A DNA stretch of 64,000 nt, from contig CAJOHK010000005.1 in assembly GCA_905234285.1 (NCBI GenBank), positions 35,990-99,989 on the forward strand, written 5' to 3'. A model generated the notes under the pieces. That model was not told the origin of the DNA. It did not search any database and saw only the letters and a program-made list of their open reading frames with translations. Source of the DNA: an uncultured Bacteroidales bacterium. GTDB lineage: Bacteria > Bacteroidota > Bacteroidia > Bacteroidales > UBA932. The translations under genes and the position numbers were made by a program. Of this stretch, positions 45,572 to 55,200 are shown piece by piece (positions within the stretch are counted from its first letter, which is position 1; each line of letters opens with the position of its first letter).

Positions 45572-46312
45572 TTACGGAAGGGTAACATCCATGAGGGATT
45601 CGGCACCTGCGGCTGCACCCTGAGGGAGAACACCGCTGGTAGCCCAACTGGCGAAATAGGTAGAGATACCCAGGCCGATAGTGCCTTTCTTGGTGGCGTT
45701 GATAACGCTGCGGGGGATGGAAATCTCTACTGTGGCAACACCGTTGGACACTTTACCGGCAGATTCGCAGAAGTCTTGTGCGTCTTTCTTGGTGAGACCG
45801 GCATCTCCATTTACATCATCCCATGCATCGGTGCCATTCTGGCCGGTGAAGGAATAGACGGCCATGTCTGTCATGTTGCGTACGGCAGCGTTGTTGTTCT
45901 CGAGGAAGCCTTTTTCACTCTCAACGAAGAACTCGTAGCCCATACCGTCCTTGTCATACAGCCAAGAAATGCCACCGGTGGCAGGGCTGTTATCGGCGTT
46001 GACAAAGATGTCGATGGGAGCGCCATCGCCCTGCTCTTCCTGAATCTCATACTCGAAATAGATGTAGAGGTTGTCCTCATCGGCGTAAGCCTTCATGGCA
46101 AGAAGGCCGGGATAGGCGTTTTCTTCGCCAAGCTCACAGGAGCTCACACCGCTCTTAAGGGCTTTCCAGTCAGAGAAGTCACCATCAATCTTAATGGCAG
46201 CTGCTTCGGTGGTTTCCTCAGTGTTTGTCTTTTCTTTCTTGGTGTCGTCCTTTTTGCAGGCGACCATGCCAACCATAGCGATGGCTGCAAGAATCATAAA
46301 GATTTTTTTCAT
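45572..46312 (-). CDS. lipoprotein with CBM9/DOMON-like carbohydrate-binding domain
   Basis: The 246 residues start with a lipoprotein signal (MKKIFMILAAIAMVGMVAC) and a Lys/Glu/Thr-rich linker. IKIDGDFSDWKALKSG, then LLAMKAYADEDNLYIYFEYEI and FVNADNSPATGG, is the usual start of a CBM9-type sandwich. A surface glycan-binding role at the end of the SusCD operon is likely. It has its own -7 box upstream, so it may also be transcribed separately. Confidence 0.75.
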   Translation of the reverse strand: MKKIFMILAAIAMVGMVACKKDDTKKEKTNTEETTEAAAIKIDGDFSDWKALKSGVSSCELGEENAYPGLLAMKAYADEDNLYIYFEYEIQEEQGDGAPIDIFVNADNSPATGGISWLYDKDGMGYEFFVESEKGFLENNNAAVRNMTDMAVYSFTGQNGTDAWDDVNGDAGLTKKDAQDFCESAGKVSNGVATVEISIPRSVINATKKGTIGLGISTYFASWATSGVLPQGAAAGAESLMDVTLP

Positions 46313-46333
46313 GGTTAAAAAATTTTAGTTAAA

Positions 46334-46341
46334 CAAAAATA
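46334..46341 (-). promoter_or_regulatory. internal -7 promoter element before the CBM9-like gene
   Basis: The minus strand reads TATTTTTG, a perfect match 21 bp before the ATG at 46312, within the otherwise compact locus. Confidence 0.55.
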
Positions 46342-46391
46342 GTAATTTATTAGGATTTAGAATACGTTTTTAGCAAAAAATTAGCGATGGC

Positions 46392-48011
46392 TTATTGCTG
46401 GATGAAATCATCCAGATCCGGGAAATCGTAGCGATACAAGTTAGACTCATCATCGTCGCCCCCATCGTCACCAACCCAAATGCACTTATTCTTATGGTCT
46501 ACGCTGATAGATTCGGGATTGGACGTGTGCGGGAGGGAGTAGGCGGCATACAGCTCGGTTGCATCTCCATTAAGTGCAAAGAACTTGGGGGGTGCATCAT
46601 TTTGCCAGTTGGAATCGATGATCCACAGCCAGTCCAGGACAGGGTCATAACAGAGGCCGGCAATCTCGCTGATGGACGGGAATCGCTTATTCAACCGTTC
46701 ATTCATCAATTCCTTCTTGGACTCTATGTCGTAGAGGAAAAGATGGGCGGGGCCGTCCTGGGCCCCCACATACACCTTGCCATCCTTGTAGTAAGAAATG
46801 CCTTCCGTGCCCGAGTTTCCATAATTCTGGGCATCGGGAATGCGGAAAATGGTGGTGATGGGATTATAAGCGGTTTCGTTGTCGAAGAGGCCTGCCTGGT
46901 CGGCAAAGGGAATGATCCCTACATAGTTTTGCTCCATGGATACCAGCAGGTCGCTGGTAAGCGGGTTCACGGTTATTCCTTCCGTGTCATATCCCCCCTC
47001 GTCATTATCGGACTTCCAGCGCATTTGCACTTTGTGTAGAAGCTTCCCGTCAAATCCAATCTGCGCCAGTTCGCCCCTGTCTCCCAACCCCCACAGGAAG
47101 TCGCCGTCGGCACTGAGGCAAAGGCCGGACAGTCCGCACACTTTTACCGTGTATTTAGTGCGCTCACCCATCTGGGGAATCTTAGGGCCGGGGCCTTTAT
47201 AGGTGCCGAGAGAGGCGGTGATATCGCCCAAGTCCTTGACTTTACCGGGAGTCAGGCTAATTGTCTGGTCCTGGCTATAGGCAAGGGGCCAGTTACCGTT
47301 CTTCCCAACGTAAATGGTAAGTCCGCCATTGAAGGCTACATTCCCGGGCATCCACAATTGGACCGGCTTCCCGGACTCCAAGTCCCCCATTAGGAAAATG
47401 GAGCCGTCGTTGGTTCGTGAATAAGTGGTTTTAGCCGAGGTGTGGGTGACTACGAAATCGGTAAAGTTGAGGCCATCCTTGTTGCCGGCCGCCAGGGCAA
47501 AACGGTCATAATCTCCGCTAACGGTAAACGAAAGGGTGGACGACACATCCATAAACTTGAAGGTGGTTCCCTCCAGGTAGGCTACCGTGAGTAACCGGTC
47601 GGTGTCCTGGAAAGTGGTCTTGACGCCTATTTTCCCGCTGCCTTTCCTGATGGCGTCGGCCGGCCAGGCGGCGTAAAGACCGTCGGGGTCTGCCGGTTTT
47701 TCGGTGGCCTGATCTACGGTGGCAGTAGCGGTTTTTCCGTCAGCCGAGATGTCGCCAGCCGAAAGCGTAATGACTTGCGCATACGAGGCATAGGCGCCGT
47801 GCACATAAATCTTATCCCCTGCCTTCCACTTGCCTTGGAGCGTAGATGCTACAAAGGTGTAGGTGCCGGGCTGGGGGCCTTCGGCCTCTGGCTCGTCTTG
47901 TGGCTGCTCCTTCTTGGATTCCTGCTCGTCGGTTTGGTCCGGCGTGCAGGCAATGGCAGCGAAAGCCAGCATAACGATGGCTGAGAGGAAAATACTAATG
48001 GATTTGTTCAT
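46392..48011 (-). CDS. lipoprotein with fimbrillin-like N-terminus and SdiA-regulated-type propeller
   Basis: The 539-residue lipoprotein (LSAIVMLAFAAIAC) shows two parts. The N-terminal half (about 50-275) resembles fimbrillin-like sandwich repeats (AGDKIYVHGAYASYAQ, ATVDQATEKPADPDGLYAAWPAD, LSFTVSGDYDRFAL). The C-terminal half (about 290-539) resembles SdiA-regulated/esterase-like propellers (GLSGLCLSADGDFLWGLGDRGEL, EGITVNPLTSDLLVSMEQ, NPESISVDHKNKCIWVGDDGGDDDESNLYRY). Such proteins sit on the cell surface. Its ATG overlaps the preceding stop region by 17 bp. Confidence 0.7.
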   Translation of the reverse strand: MNKSISIFLSAIVMLAFAAIACTPDQTDEQESKKEQPQDEPEAEGPQPGTYTFVASTLQGKWKAGDKIYVHGAYASYAQVITLSAGDISADGKTATATVDQATEKPADPDGLYAAWPADAIRKGSGKIGVKTTFQDTDRLLTVAYLEGTTFKFMDVSSTLSFTVSGDYDRFALAAGNKDGLNFTDFVVTHTSAKTTYSRTNDGSIFLMGDLESGKPVQLWMPGNVAFNGGLTIYVGKNGNWPLAYSQDQTISLTPGKVKDLGDITASLGTYKGPGPKIPQMGERTKYTVKVCGLSGLCLSADGDFLWGLGDRGELAQIGFDGKLLHKVQMRWKSDNDEGGYDTEGITVNPLTSDLLVSMEQNYVGIIPFADQAGLFDNETAYNPITTIFRIPDAQNYGNSGTEGISYYKDGKVYVGAQDGPAHLFLYDIESKKELMNERLNKRFPSISEIAGLCYDPVLDWLWIIDSNWQNDAPPKFFALNGDATELYAAYSLPHTSNPESISVDHKNKCIWVGDDGGDDDESNLYRYDFPDLDDFIQQ

Positions 48012-48723
48012 AGCTTTGTTCTATAGTTCCGTCAGCGGCAGTTACAAAGAAATAGGGCGCCTGGCGGGTATCCAGTATGGTTTGGTCTTGCGGAATCTTG
48101 TAGCAATCCCAGCCGGGTTGGACAGGGAGCGGCCCCTTACCGTAACAGAGCGCTACCAGCCAGGTGTCGCTCCATTCGGGGGTCATAAATTGCTGCATGG
48201 ACTCCCGGCAGGAAGGACAATTCTGGTCTACCACCAGCAGCAGCGTACGCTGCACCAACGGAAGATCGAAGGCCGTGCCGTCCCCATTGAAAAGCTCGGG
48301 AATCTGTGCGGGCTGTCCCACCTGGTTATATCGGCAAAAATTCACCAGCACTTGGTAGTTCTCTGTGGCATACTGAGTAAGCAGTCCATTAGAGAAGGAT
48401 TGGTTGGCCGCATGCAGAAGGATGTCGCAGTTGTGGCAGGGCGAGGACAGCAGGCCGAAGGCATTTTGGATGAAGTTGGCATAGACCAGGTAGGTCACCG
48501 TGTCTTTGGAAGCTTTCTTCATCAGCCGGTCGATGGCGTCAAAGGCGTCGGCCTCAGGAGCCTGAACGGCCAGCTCGGCGAACTGTAAAAACTGCTGCTC
48601 GGCGGCATCGTAGTCGTCATAATCCAGCGACTTGTCGGCCCAGTATCCCCGGATGCCGTTTTGATTCCGGCATCCGGAAATAAGGACTGTCATAGCCGCC
48701 AGTATGATGACCAGCTTTTTCAC
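47995..48723 (-). CDS. DUF5106/thioredoxin-fold lipoprotein
   Basis: The 242 residues have a GTG start that overlaps the previous TAG by one base, and a lipobox (LISGC). YWADKSLDYDDYDAAEQQFLQFAEL and the following helical part resemble DUF5106. The C-terminal part has a thioredoxin-like strand and CPSC (VDQNCPSCRESMQQF), a CxxC redox motif. Possibly a surface or periplasmic disulphide/redox protein. Why it is in a glycan operon is unclear. Confidence 0.7.
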   Translation of the reverse strand: MKKLVIILAAMTVLISGCRNQNGIRGYWADKSLDYDDYDAAEQQFLQFAELAVQAPEADAFDAIDRLMKKASKDTVTYLVYANFIQNAFGLLSSPCHNCDILLHAANQSFSNGLLTQYATENYQVLVNFCRYNQVGQPAQIPELFNGDGTAFDLPLVQRTLLLVVDQNCPSCRESMQQFMTPEWSDTWLVALCYGKGPLPVQPGWDCYKIPQDQTILDTRQAPYFFVTAADGTIEQSYEQIH

Positions 48724-50414
48724 TACTTAATCTCGAACAGTTTGTTGTAACCGGTGGCCTTGTCAAAGATATCTTTGTTGGCCAGCTTGAGGCTGTAGGC
48801 CGGGTTGTCCTTGAGCAGCGGGTCGGAGAGTTCTATGTAAAGGGTGCCCTTGGCGGTGGAAGGCGTAAAGTAGCTTACGACGGCATTGTAACCCGAATAC
48901 CAGGTGCGGGGATCGGCACCCAGCAGGGTCTTTTCGACCTTGCCGTCCGAGGTTACCCATACCAGCCAGGCCTCACGAGGGTTCATGGGGGCGGCAAAGC
49001 CCTTGTTGAACAGGCGGATGGTCACCTTGCAACGCTCTCCGGCCTTGAAGTTCTCATAGTGAACATCCTTAAGGACCAGACGGTAGCCCAGGCGGCTCTT
49101 AAACTCGGCCATGCAGTTTCCACTTTCCCATTTGCCCAGAATCTTTCTGCTGTAGTCCTCGTTCAGGTAGGTCCAGTGGTACTCTTCCAGGAAGCCGCGG
49201 GAATTGTCGCAATTGCAGTAATTCTCGTTTCCGCTGCTGGGATCGCAGGTTTCACCGCCCATGATGGCGTAGCGGGTGTCGCCTTTCCAGAACGTACGGG
49301 TTTCATCACCATCAAAAGTGCCCTGGTCGTCGGGGCTGGACATAAAGCAGTCGTTATGACCTGCCAGACGGGATTTCTTGCTGCCGTCATGACCTGTGGT
49401 CGAGGTGAGGGTGTCCGCTACAGCCAAATTGTACATCTTCATCTTGAAGGTGGGGGTGCGCAACTGAATCTGACGGGATGCAGGCACTGCGTCCAGCAGG
49501 GCCTCCGTGAGCTGTTTGCGGGGAGCATAACCGGATTCGCCGCTGGGCCTGTAGTTGAAGTGGGTGGTGTAATACCACTCGCCCCAGGTGCCCACGAAGC
49601 CGGCTTGGAGGGCAAAGATTATGTCCTCGTTCTTTTGCAGGACGGGTTTGAGCTGCTCTACGTGCTTGAGCACGATTTCTACTTCGGGCTCCTGGTCTAC
49701 GTTCTGCCAGTTTTTGTCGTCCCAAACGTAAGCAAAACGCACGATGGCCTTGGCACCGCCGTTGCGGATGGCGTCAAAGTTCTTCTGGACATTGTCCAGG
49801 TACTTTTGGGAGATGCTGCCGGTCATGAACTCGTGCAGCGAGAACTCCAGCAGCCACAGGCTGTGCTTGCTCAGGTTAGACTTGATATCGCTGGACGAAA
49901 TGCTCTTGGATGAGCTGTCGATGAAGAAGGGCAGGTACATGCCTCTTTCGGGGCTCACTACTTCGCCGTCGGCTTCTTCATAGGATACGCCGGTGCCGGG
50001 GAGGTCTTCATCGGGTCCGGGAAGGTCATCGCTGCCGGTTCCCAGTACCTTGAACGAGGCGCTGGCAGTGCCCGATTTGTAATCGCCGTCTTCTTCCTGC
50101 GACACCGTAATCTTGATTTTGGTGTCGTTGACGGCTGCGGCCGAAATGCGATATTCCATGTTGCTGAGCTTTTCGGTAATAGCCACAGAGGGTTTATCTA
50201 CCGAAAGGGTTACGGCACCTTTGGATTGGGAAGAGATGGTCACCTTGAAGGAAGACCCCGATCCTATATCACTGGTAGGAACGCCGCTGATGCTGAGTTC
50301 GGGATCCAACTTCTCCTTCTCCTTGGTCTTGGTGTTGCCGGTAGGGTTGTCCGGCTGGCACCCTCCAATGAAGAAGAGTGCCAGGACAGCCAATATAGCA
50401 TACAGTTTTTTCAT
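48723..50414 (-). CDS. SusE-position lipoprotein with DUF4874/DUF4832-like domains
   Basis: The 563-residue lipoprotein (MKKLYAILAVLALFFIGGC) starts with an Ig/BACON-like domain (about 35-125), then a TIM-barrel-like DUF4874 region (VSPERGMYLPFF, IRNGGAKAIVRFAYVWDD, FALQAGFVGTWGEWYYT) and a C-terminal DUF4832 part (VTIRLFNKGFAAPMNPREAWLVW). It sits directly behind susD where a surface glycan-binding protein is expected. The Glu of GTWGEWY could be catalytic; no activity is known to me. It is related in plan to the gene at 41216. Confidence 0.75.
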   Translation of the reverse strand: MKKLYAILAVLALFFIGGCQPDNPTGNTKTKEKEKLDPELSISGVPTSDIGSGSSFKVTISSQSKGAVTLSVDKPSVAITEKLSNMEYRISAAAVNDTKIKITVSQEEDGDYKSGTASASFKVLGTGSDDLPGPDEDLPGTGVSYEEADGEVVSPERGMYLPFFIDSSSKSISSSDIKSNLSKHSLWLLEFSLHEFMTGSISQKYLDNVQKNFDAIRNGGAKAIVRFAYVWDDKNWQNVDQEPEVEIVLKHVEQLKPVLQKNEDIIFALQAGFVGTWGEWYYTTHFNYRPSGESGYAPRKQLTEALLDAVPASRQIQLRTPTFKMKMYNLAVADTLTSTTGHDGSKKSRLAGHNDCFMSSPDDQGTFDGDETRTFWKGDTRYAIMGGETCDPSSGNENYCNCDNSRGFLEEYHWTYLNEDYSRKILGKWESGNCMAEFKSRLGYRLVLKDVHYENFKAGERCKVTIRLFNKGFAAPMNPREAWLVWVTSDGKVEKTLLGADPRTWYSGYNAVVSYFTPSTAKGTLYIELSDPLLKDNPAYSLKLANKDIFDKATGYNKLFEIK

Positions 50415-50425
50415 ATCCTGTAAGA

Positions 50426-52189
50426 TTAACGGGGGTTCTGAGGAATGCCGGACACGTTGATTTCGCCGTCGGGAATCAAAAGGGCGATGCGGGGATCGGT
50501 GTAGTCAATCACTTCCCAAGGGTGGTAACCCACAAAGCGGCGGTCCAGTTTCTTCTTGTTGCGGTAGATGTCAAATACACGGTGACCTTCGAAGCAAAGT
50601 TCCATGCGACGCTCGTCCAGTACGACATCCAGTACATCGGTGTAGCCGCGGGCGGCCATGTTGGCTTCGGAAAAGTCGGCGTCACCGGAGAGGCCGGCGC
50701 GATGGCGGATGGTGTTCACATCGGCCAGGGCGGCAGTGGTGTTGTGCAGGTGGGCATAAGCCTCGGCGCGGTTAAGGAACACCTCGCCCCAGCGGAGGAT
50801 CACAGGCGAAGTGAAGGTGGCCTGGCCGTCCTGTCCGCTGAACTTGGTGTTGAAGTAGCGCACATACATGCCGGAACGGACACCCAGATCATCATCGACA
50901 TCCTCGCGGATGTAGGCGGGGGTCTTTCCACCCCAGAAGCTGGCGTCGCCGGTCAGGTTCTTGTTGATGAAATAACGCTTGTAACCATTCACCATTTCCG
51001 GGACGGCGGTGTAGGTTGCGCCGCCGGTGGTAGTGAAGGTATAGGAACCGTCGGCATTGGCAGTAATCTTGTCGCTGTGGGCGTAACCGCTTATGCAGAA
51101 GTCGCCGTCTTCGGGTTTTTCGGGGAAACTGATGAGCTTCTTGCCGTTGCCCACAAGAGCCGCTTTCTCATAGGTGAAGTAGGCGGCAAAGCGGTGATCC
51201 TCGGGATAGCGCTGGAACAGCTCGATGAGCTCGTCATTCCAGTACCATTCACCCCAACCCACGTTTTCGGATTCGCCAATCTTCTGGTAATACATGGCGC
51301 CGATGGTGGCTTCGGCCGAGATGAGGTCGGTGGGATAAGTGTGGCGGATGCACCAGATGGTCTCGGCGGAATCCCAGGTGTGGGTGGGATAATCGGCCAG
51401 GGTTTCAACGGAGTAGACGCCAGAAACAGCGCCGGGGGCAGAGCTGATGAGGTCATTGCAGATATCGATGCATTCCTGATCCAGGCCCATGTTCAGGTAC
51501 ACGCGGGAAAGGAGGGCCTTGGCGGCGGTAACCGATACATAGGATTTGTCTCCGCGGGCTTTGCCCTTGGACATATACTTGATAGCCTCCTGGAGATCCT
51601 CAACAATAGCATCGTAGCATTCACCAACGGTGGCACGTGAGGTGGTGGAATAGTCCATACCTCTGCGCAGCACTATACCGGGATTGTCGCGGCCGCAGGA
51701 ATACGGCATGGCAAACAGGGTTACCATTTGGAAGTGAACCAGGCCGCGGAAGAAGTAGTTCTCACCCAGAAGATGGGCGCTCTCGGAATTCTCGTCGGGA
51801 TTGATGACGTCGATGTTGGAGTTGGCAGCATAGATAATCTTGTAGCCCATCCACCAGAAATAATACTTATTCTTGGTGTTGTCCACATCTTCGTAGCGGT
51901 AGGGTCCCAGGAAGGGGTCGGTGGAGTGACCCGAGATGGTTACATTGTCACTTCGGGTCTCGCTCAGTTGGAAGAGGTGACGTACATACATGTTGCCGCC
52001 TTCACCGGAAGTCTGGCCCTTGTAGGGGAGGTTATCCTTGAACAGGGCATAGATACCGTCGGTGGTATATACAGCAGCCAAGGGGTTGTCCTTGATCTGG
52101 GCAGAAGTCATGGAGTCTGACGAATAGAAATCCATGTTGCAGGACACAAGCGTCGCAAGCGCGATTCCAATTGCAAATATCTTTTTCAT
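50426..52189 (-). CDS. susD: SusD/RagB family nutrient-binding lipoprotein
   Basis: Surface lid of a SusCD glycan importer. The 587 residues start with a lipoprotein signal (MKKIFAIGIALATLVSC). An N-terminal TPR-like half (YFFRGLVHFQMVTLFAMPY, then AKALLSRVYLNMG) leads to the conserved C-terminal RWGEVFLNRAEAYAHL and LDERRMELCFEGHRVFDIYR. Directly behind susC with a 14-bp gap. Glycan specificity cannot be read from sequence; the neighbours suggest galactose or GalNAc-type sugars. Confidence 0.93.
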   Translation of the reverse strand: MKKIFAIGIALATLVSCNMDFYSSDSMTSAQIKDNPLAAVYTTDGIYALFKDNLPYKGQTSGEGGNMYVRHLFQLSETRSDNVTISGHSTDPFLGPYRYEDVDNTKNKYYFWWMGYKIIYAANSNIDVINPDENSESAHLLGENYFFRGLVHFQMVTLFAMPYSCGRDNPGIVLRRGMDYSTTSRATVGECYDAIVEDLQEAIKYMSKGKARGDKSYVSVTAAKALLSRVYLNMGLDQECIDICNDLISSAPGAVSGVYSVETLADYPTHTWDSAETIWCIRHTYPTDLISAEATIGAMYYQKIGESENVGWGEWYWNDELIELFQRYPEDHRFAAYFTYEKAALVGNGKKLISFPEKPEDGDFCISGYAHSDKITANADGSYTFTTTGGATYTAVPEMVNGYKRYFINKNLTGDASFWGGKTPAYIREDVDDDLGVRSGMYVRYFNTKFSGQDGQATFTSPVILRWGEVFLNRAEAYAHLHNTTAALADVNTIRHRAGLSGDADFSEANMAARGYTDVLDVVLDERRMELCFEGHRVFDIYRNKKKLDRRFVGYHPWEVIDYTDPRIALLIPDGEINVSGIPQNPR

Positions 52190-52203
52190 ATCTGGAGTCT
52201 GCT

Positions 52204-55200
52204 TTAAAATTTGATATCGATACCACCCACAACAGAGAGCGGAACAGGATAGTTGTCAGAGAACATACCGGCGTGGAGGTAAGTGGAGCTCTCCAGGCTC
52301 ACCTCGGGGTCCATGCCCGAGAAGCGGGTGAAGGTAAGGACGTTGTCGGCCGACACATAGACCCGGAGACCGCCCAGCTTGATCTTGCTGATGAGCGGCT
52401 TGGGGAAGTCGTAGGACAGCGTTACATTCCTCAGGCGGAAGAAGCTGCCGTCTTCCAGATAACGGGAAGACACTTCATTGGATTGACTGTTACCGCCATT
52501 GATAGCCTGCGGGTGGGTGGCCTTGTAGTTGGTGCCGTCAGGGTCGCCCTTCTGCCAGCGGATCCAACCCAGACCATTGTTAAAGGACTGCTGGTTGTAA
52601 CCCATCTTGGCACCGTCGGTATCCATGATGGTCTGACGGGTACGGTTGTAAATCTTGTTGCCCACCACAAAGTTACCGTTGGCACTCAGGGTGATGCCCT
52701 TCCAGCTGATGCTGGTATTGACACCGCCGCTGAACCAGGGAGATGCGGTACCTACAATCTGCCAGGTTGCATCGCCGTAGTTGTCTACGTTGGTGCGGCC
52801 AATCTCGTTACCGTCATCATCATAATCGATGTGCTCCCACAGGGGACGTCCGGTCTCTACGTCTACCCCCATCCACTTGGGCATATACCAGGAGTAAATG
52901 TCACGACCTTCTACAATCATCTGGGTTACTTCGCCCTTGGTGCTGGGGATATCCTTATGATCGGGCAGCTCCAGTACGCGGTTCTGGTTGAGTCCCAGGT
53001 TGAATCCGGCTTCCCAGACAAAGTCTTTCTTGCGGATGATGGCGCCGTCGATGGCGATTTCTATACCGCGGTTGCGAACCTTACCCACGTTGTCCATTAC
53101 CGAGAAGAAACCGGTAGAGAGGGGCTTGGGGTTATCCAGCAGCAGCTTGTCGTTGATGGTGTTGTACAGGTCCAGGGTGAGGTTCACGTTGTTCATGAAG
53201 GTGGCGTCGATACCCACACTGGCCATGTAGGCTTCTTCCCAGCCCAGGTTGTAATTGGCCTGACGCTCCAGGAAAGCGGCTTTGACGTCGTTGTACTGGG
53301 CCGAGAGGGAGAAGGTATCCTGATACTGGAAAGCGGGGATGTTGTCGTTACCCGTCTTACCATAACCGGCACGCAGCTTGAGGAAGGTGATGAACTTCTG
53401 GCGCTGCATGAATTTTTCCTGAGAGGCCACCCAGGCGCCGGAGACGCCGGGGAAGAAACCACCACGGTTGAGCGGTCCAAACTTGTAGCTTTGGTCGTAG
53501 CGGATAGAGGCGGTGAGGATGTACTTCCCGGCATAGGAGTACTGGGCCTGGCCCAGTACGGCCCATGTGCGGGTATGATAGTCACTTCCGGAGATGCCGG
53601 TCATGATGGTGTTGCTCAGGGAACGCTGGCCGGCGGGCATCTTGTTACCTGCAGCGCCCAGGCCGCGGCTGTAGCCTTCGCTGTATTCCCAGCCGATGAT
53701 AGCGTTTACGTCGTGGGCCGATCCAAAGGTATGATGGAATTTAGCCAAATTGGTAGTGCCCCAGCCGTTCCATTCGCTATTGCTGTTGGTGAGGCTTCCA
53801 TCGGGAGCGCCCTGTACGGTACGGGGATCCTGATACTCCTCGCTGAAGGAATTGGAGGTATTGTAACGGTTGGTGCTGGTAAGGGTGAGCCAGTCGGTTA
53901 CATTCCAAACGAGCTGGAGGTCTCCCACTATGCTTTCGCCGGTGCTCTTGTTGTAGTTGTACTTCTCGTTTTGGAAGATGTTGTACTGATACTGGGAGTA
54001 CCATTTTCCCTTGCCAAAGTCGGTACGCTTGTTGGAACTCACCAGCAGGGGCTCGTTGGTGTAGTTGCCGTCTTCGTCCAATACATAAGGAACATCGAAC
54101 GGCAGCATCACATAGGAAGCCTCACGCGTGAGCCAGTTGGCGGAGCTGCCATAGTCTTTCTGATAGCTTACGCGGGTATGTACCGTAAAGCGGTTAGAGA
54201 TGGGAATCGACAGGTTGATGCGGGCCGAATTGCGCTTGTAGTAGGAATTGATGAAAGTACCCTTCTCATTGTAATGGTCGAGGCTGACATAGTAACCCAC
54301 CTTTCCGGCCTTACCGGAGACAGATGCATAGTAATTCTGTACTACGCCAATCCTATAGGTATGGTCTACCCAGTTGAAGTTCATCTTCTCCAGATCGTCA
54401 TAATCCGGGGCGTTGGACTTGACCTTGGTCTTGTAAATGGCCTCATAGAAATCGTACAGCTCGTAGGAATCCATGGGTTTGAAGCGACCGGTAAGGGCTT
54501 TCTTGATACCGGCGCTGGCCTTGAAGTTCACGGTGACTTTATCGGGGTTGGCACCCTTGGTGGTAACCACGATAACACCGCCGGAAGCCGCTGCACCATA
54601 CAGAGCGGTAGCCGAAGCGTCCTTAAGGACGGTGAGGGTCTCTACGTCGTTGGGGTTGAAGGTGCCGCCGGCCACGCCGTCCACTACATAGAGGGGACCT
54701 GCACCTGCAGAGATGGAACCGGTACCGCGGATGCGGATGGTGGCGTTCTCGCCGGGCTGACCGGAGGAGTTCATGACTACCACGCCGGCTACCTTACCTT
54801 GCAACATGTTACCCACATCCGGGGTGCTTACGTCGGTGAGCTTTTCACCGCTCATGGAAACCACGGCGCTGGTGAGCTCGGCCTTCTTCTGGGTGGTGAA
54901 ACCAAGGACCACAACCTCGTCCAGCTGTTGGGTGTCGGGTTCCAGGGCCAGGCTGATGTTGGAACGGCTGTTCACGGCCTCGGTTACGGAGAGATAACCC
55001 AGCTGGGAGAAAGTGATGGAAGCGTTTACGGGAACCACAATGCTGTATTCGCCGTTTTCGTCGGTGATGGTACCGCCGCCGGTGCTGGGCAGAACGCCTG
55101 CGCCAATCATGGGCTGGCCGTCAGAAGCGTCGGTGATGACACCGCTCACTTTGATTTGTCCGTTTTTGATGACGGGTTCTTCCTTCTTGGGCTCAGTCTT

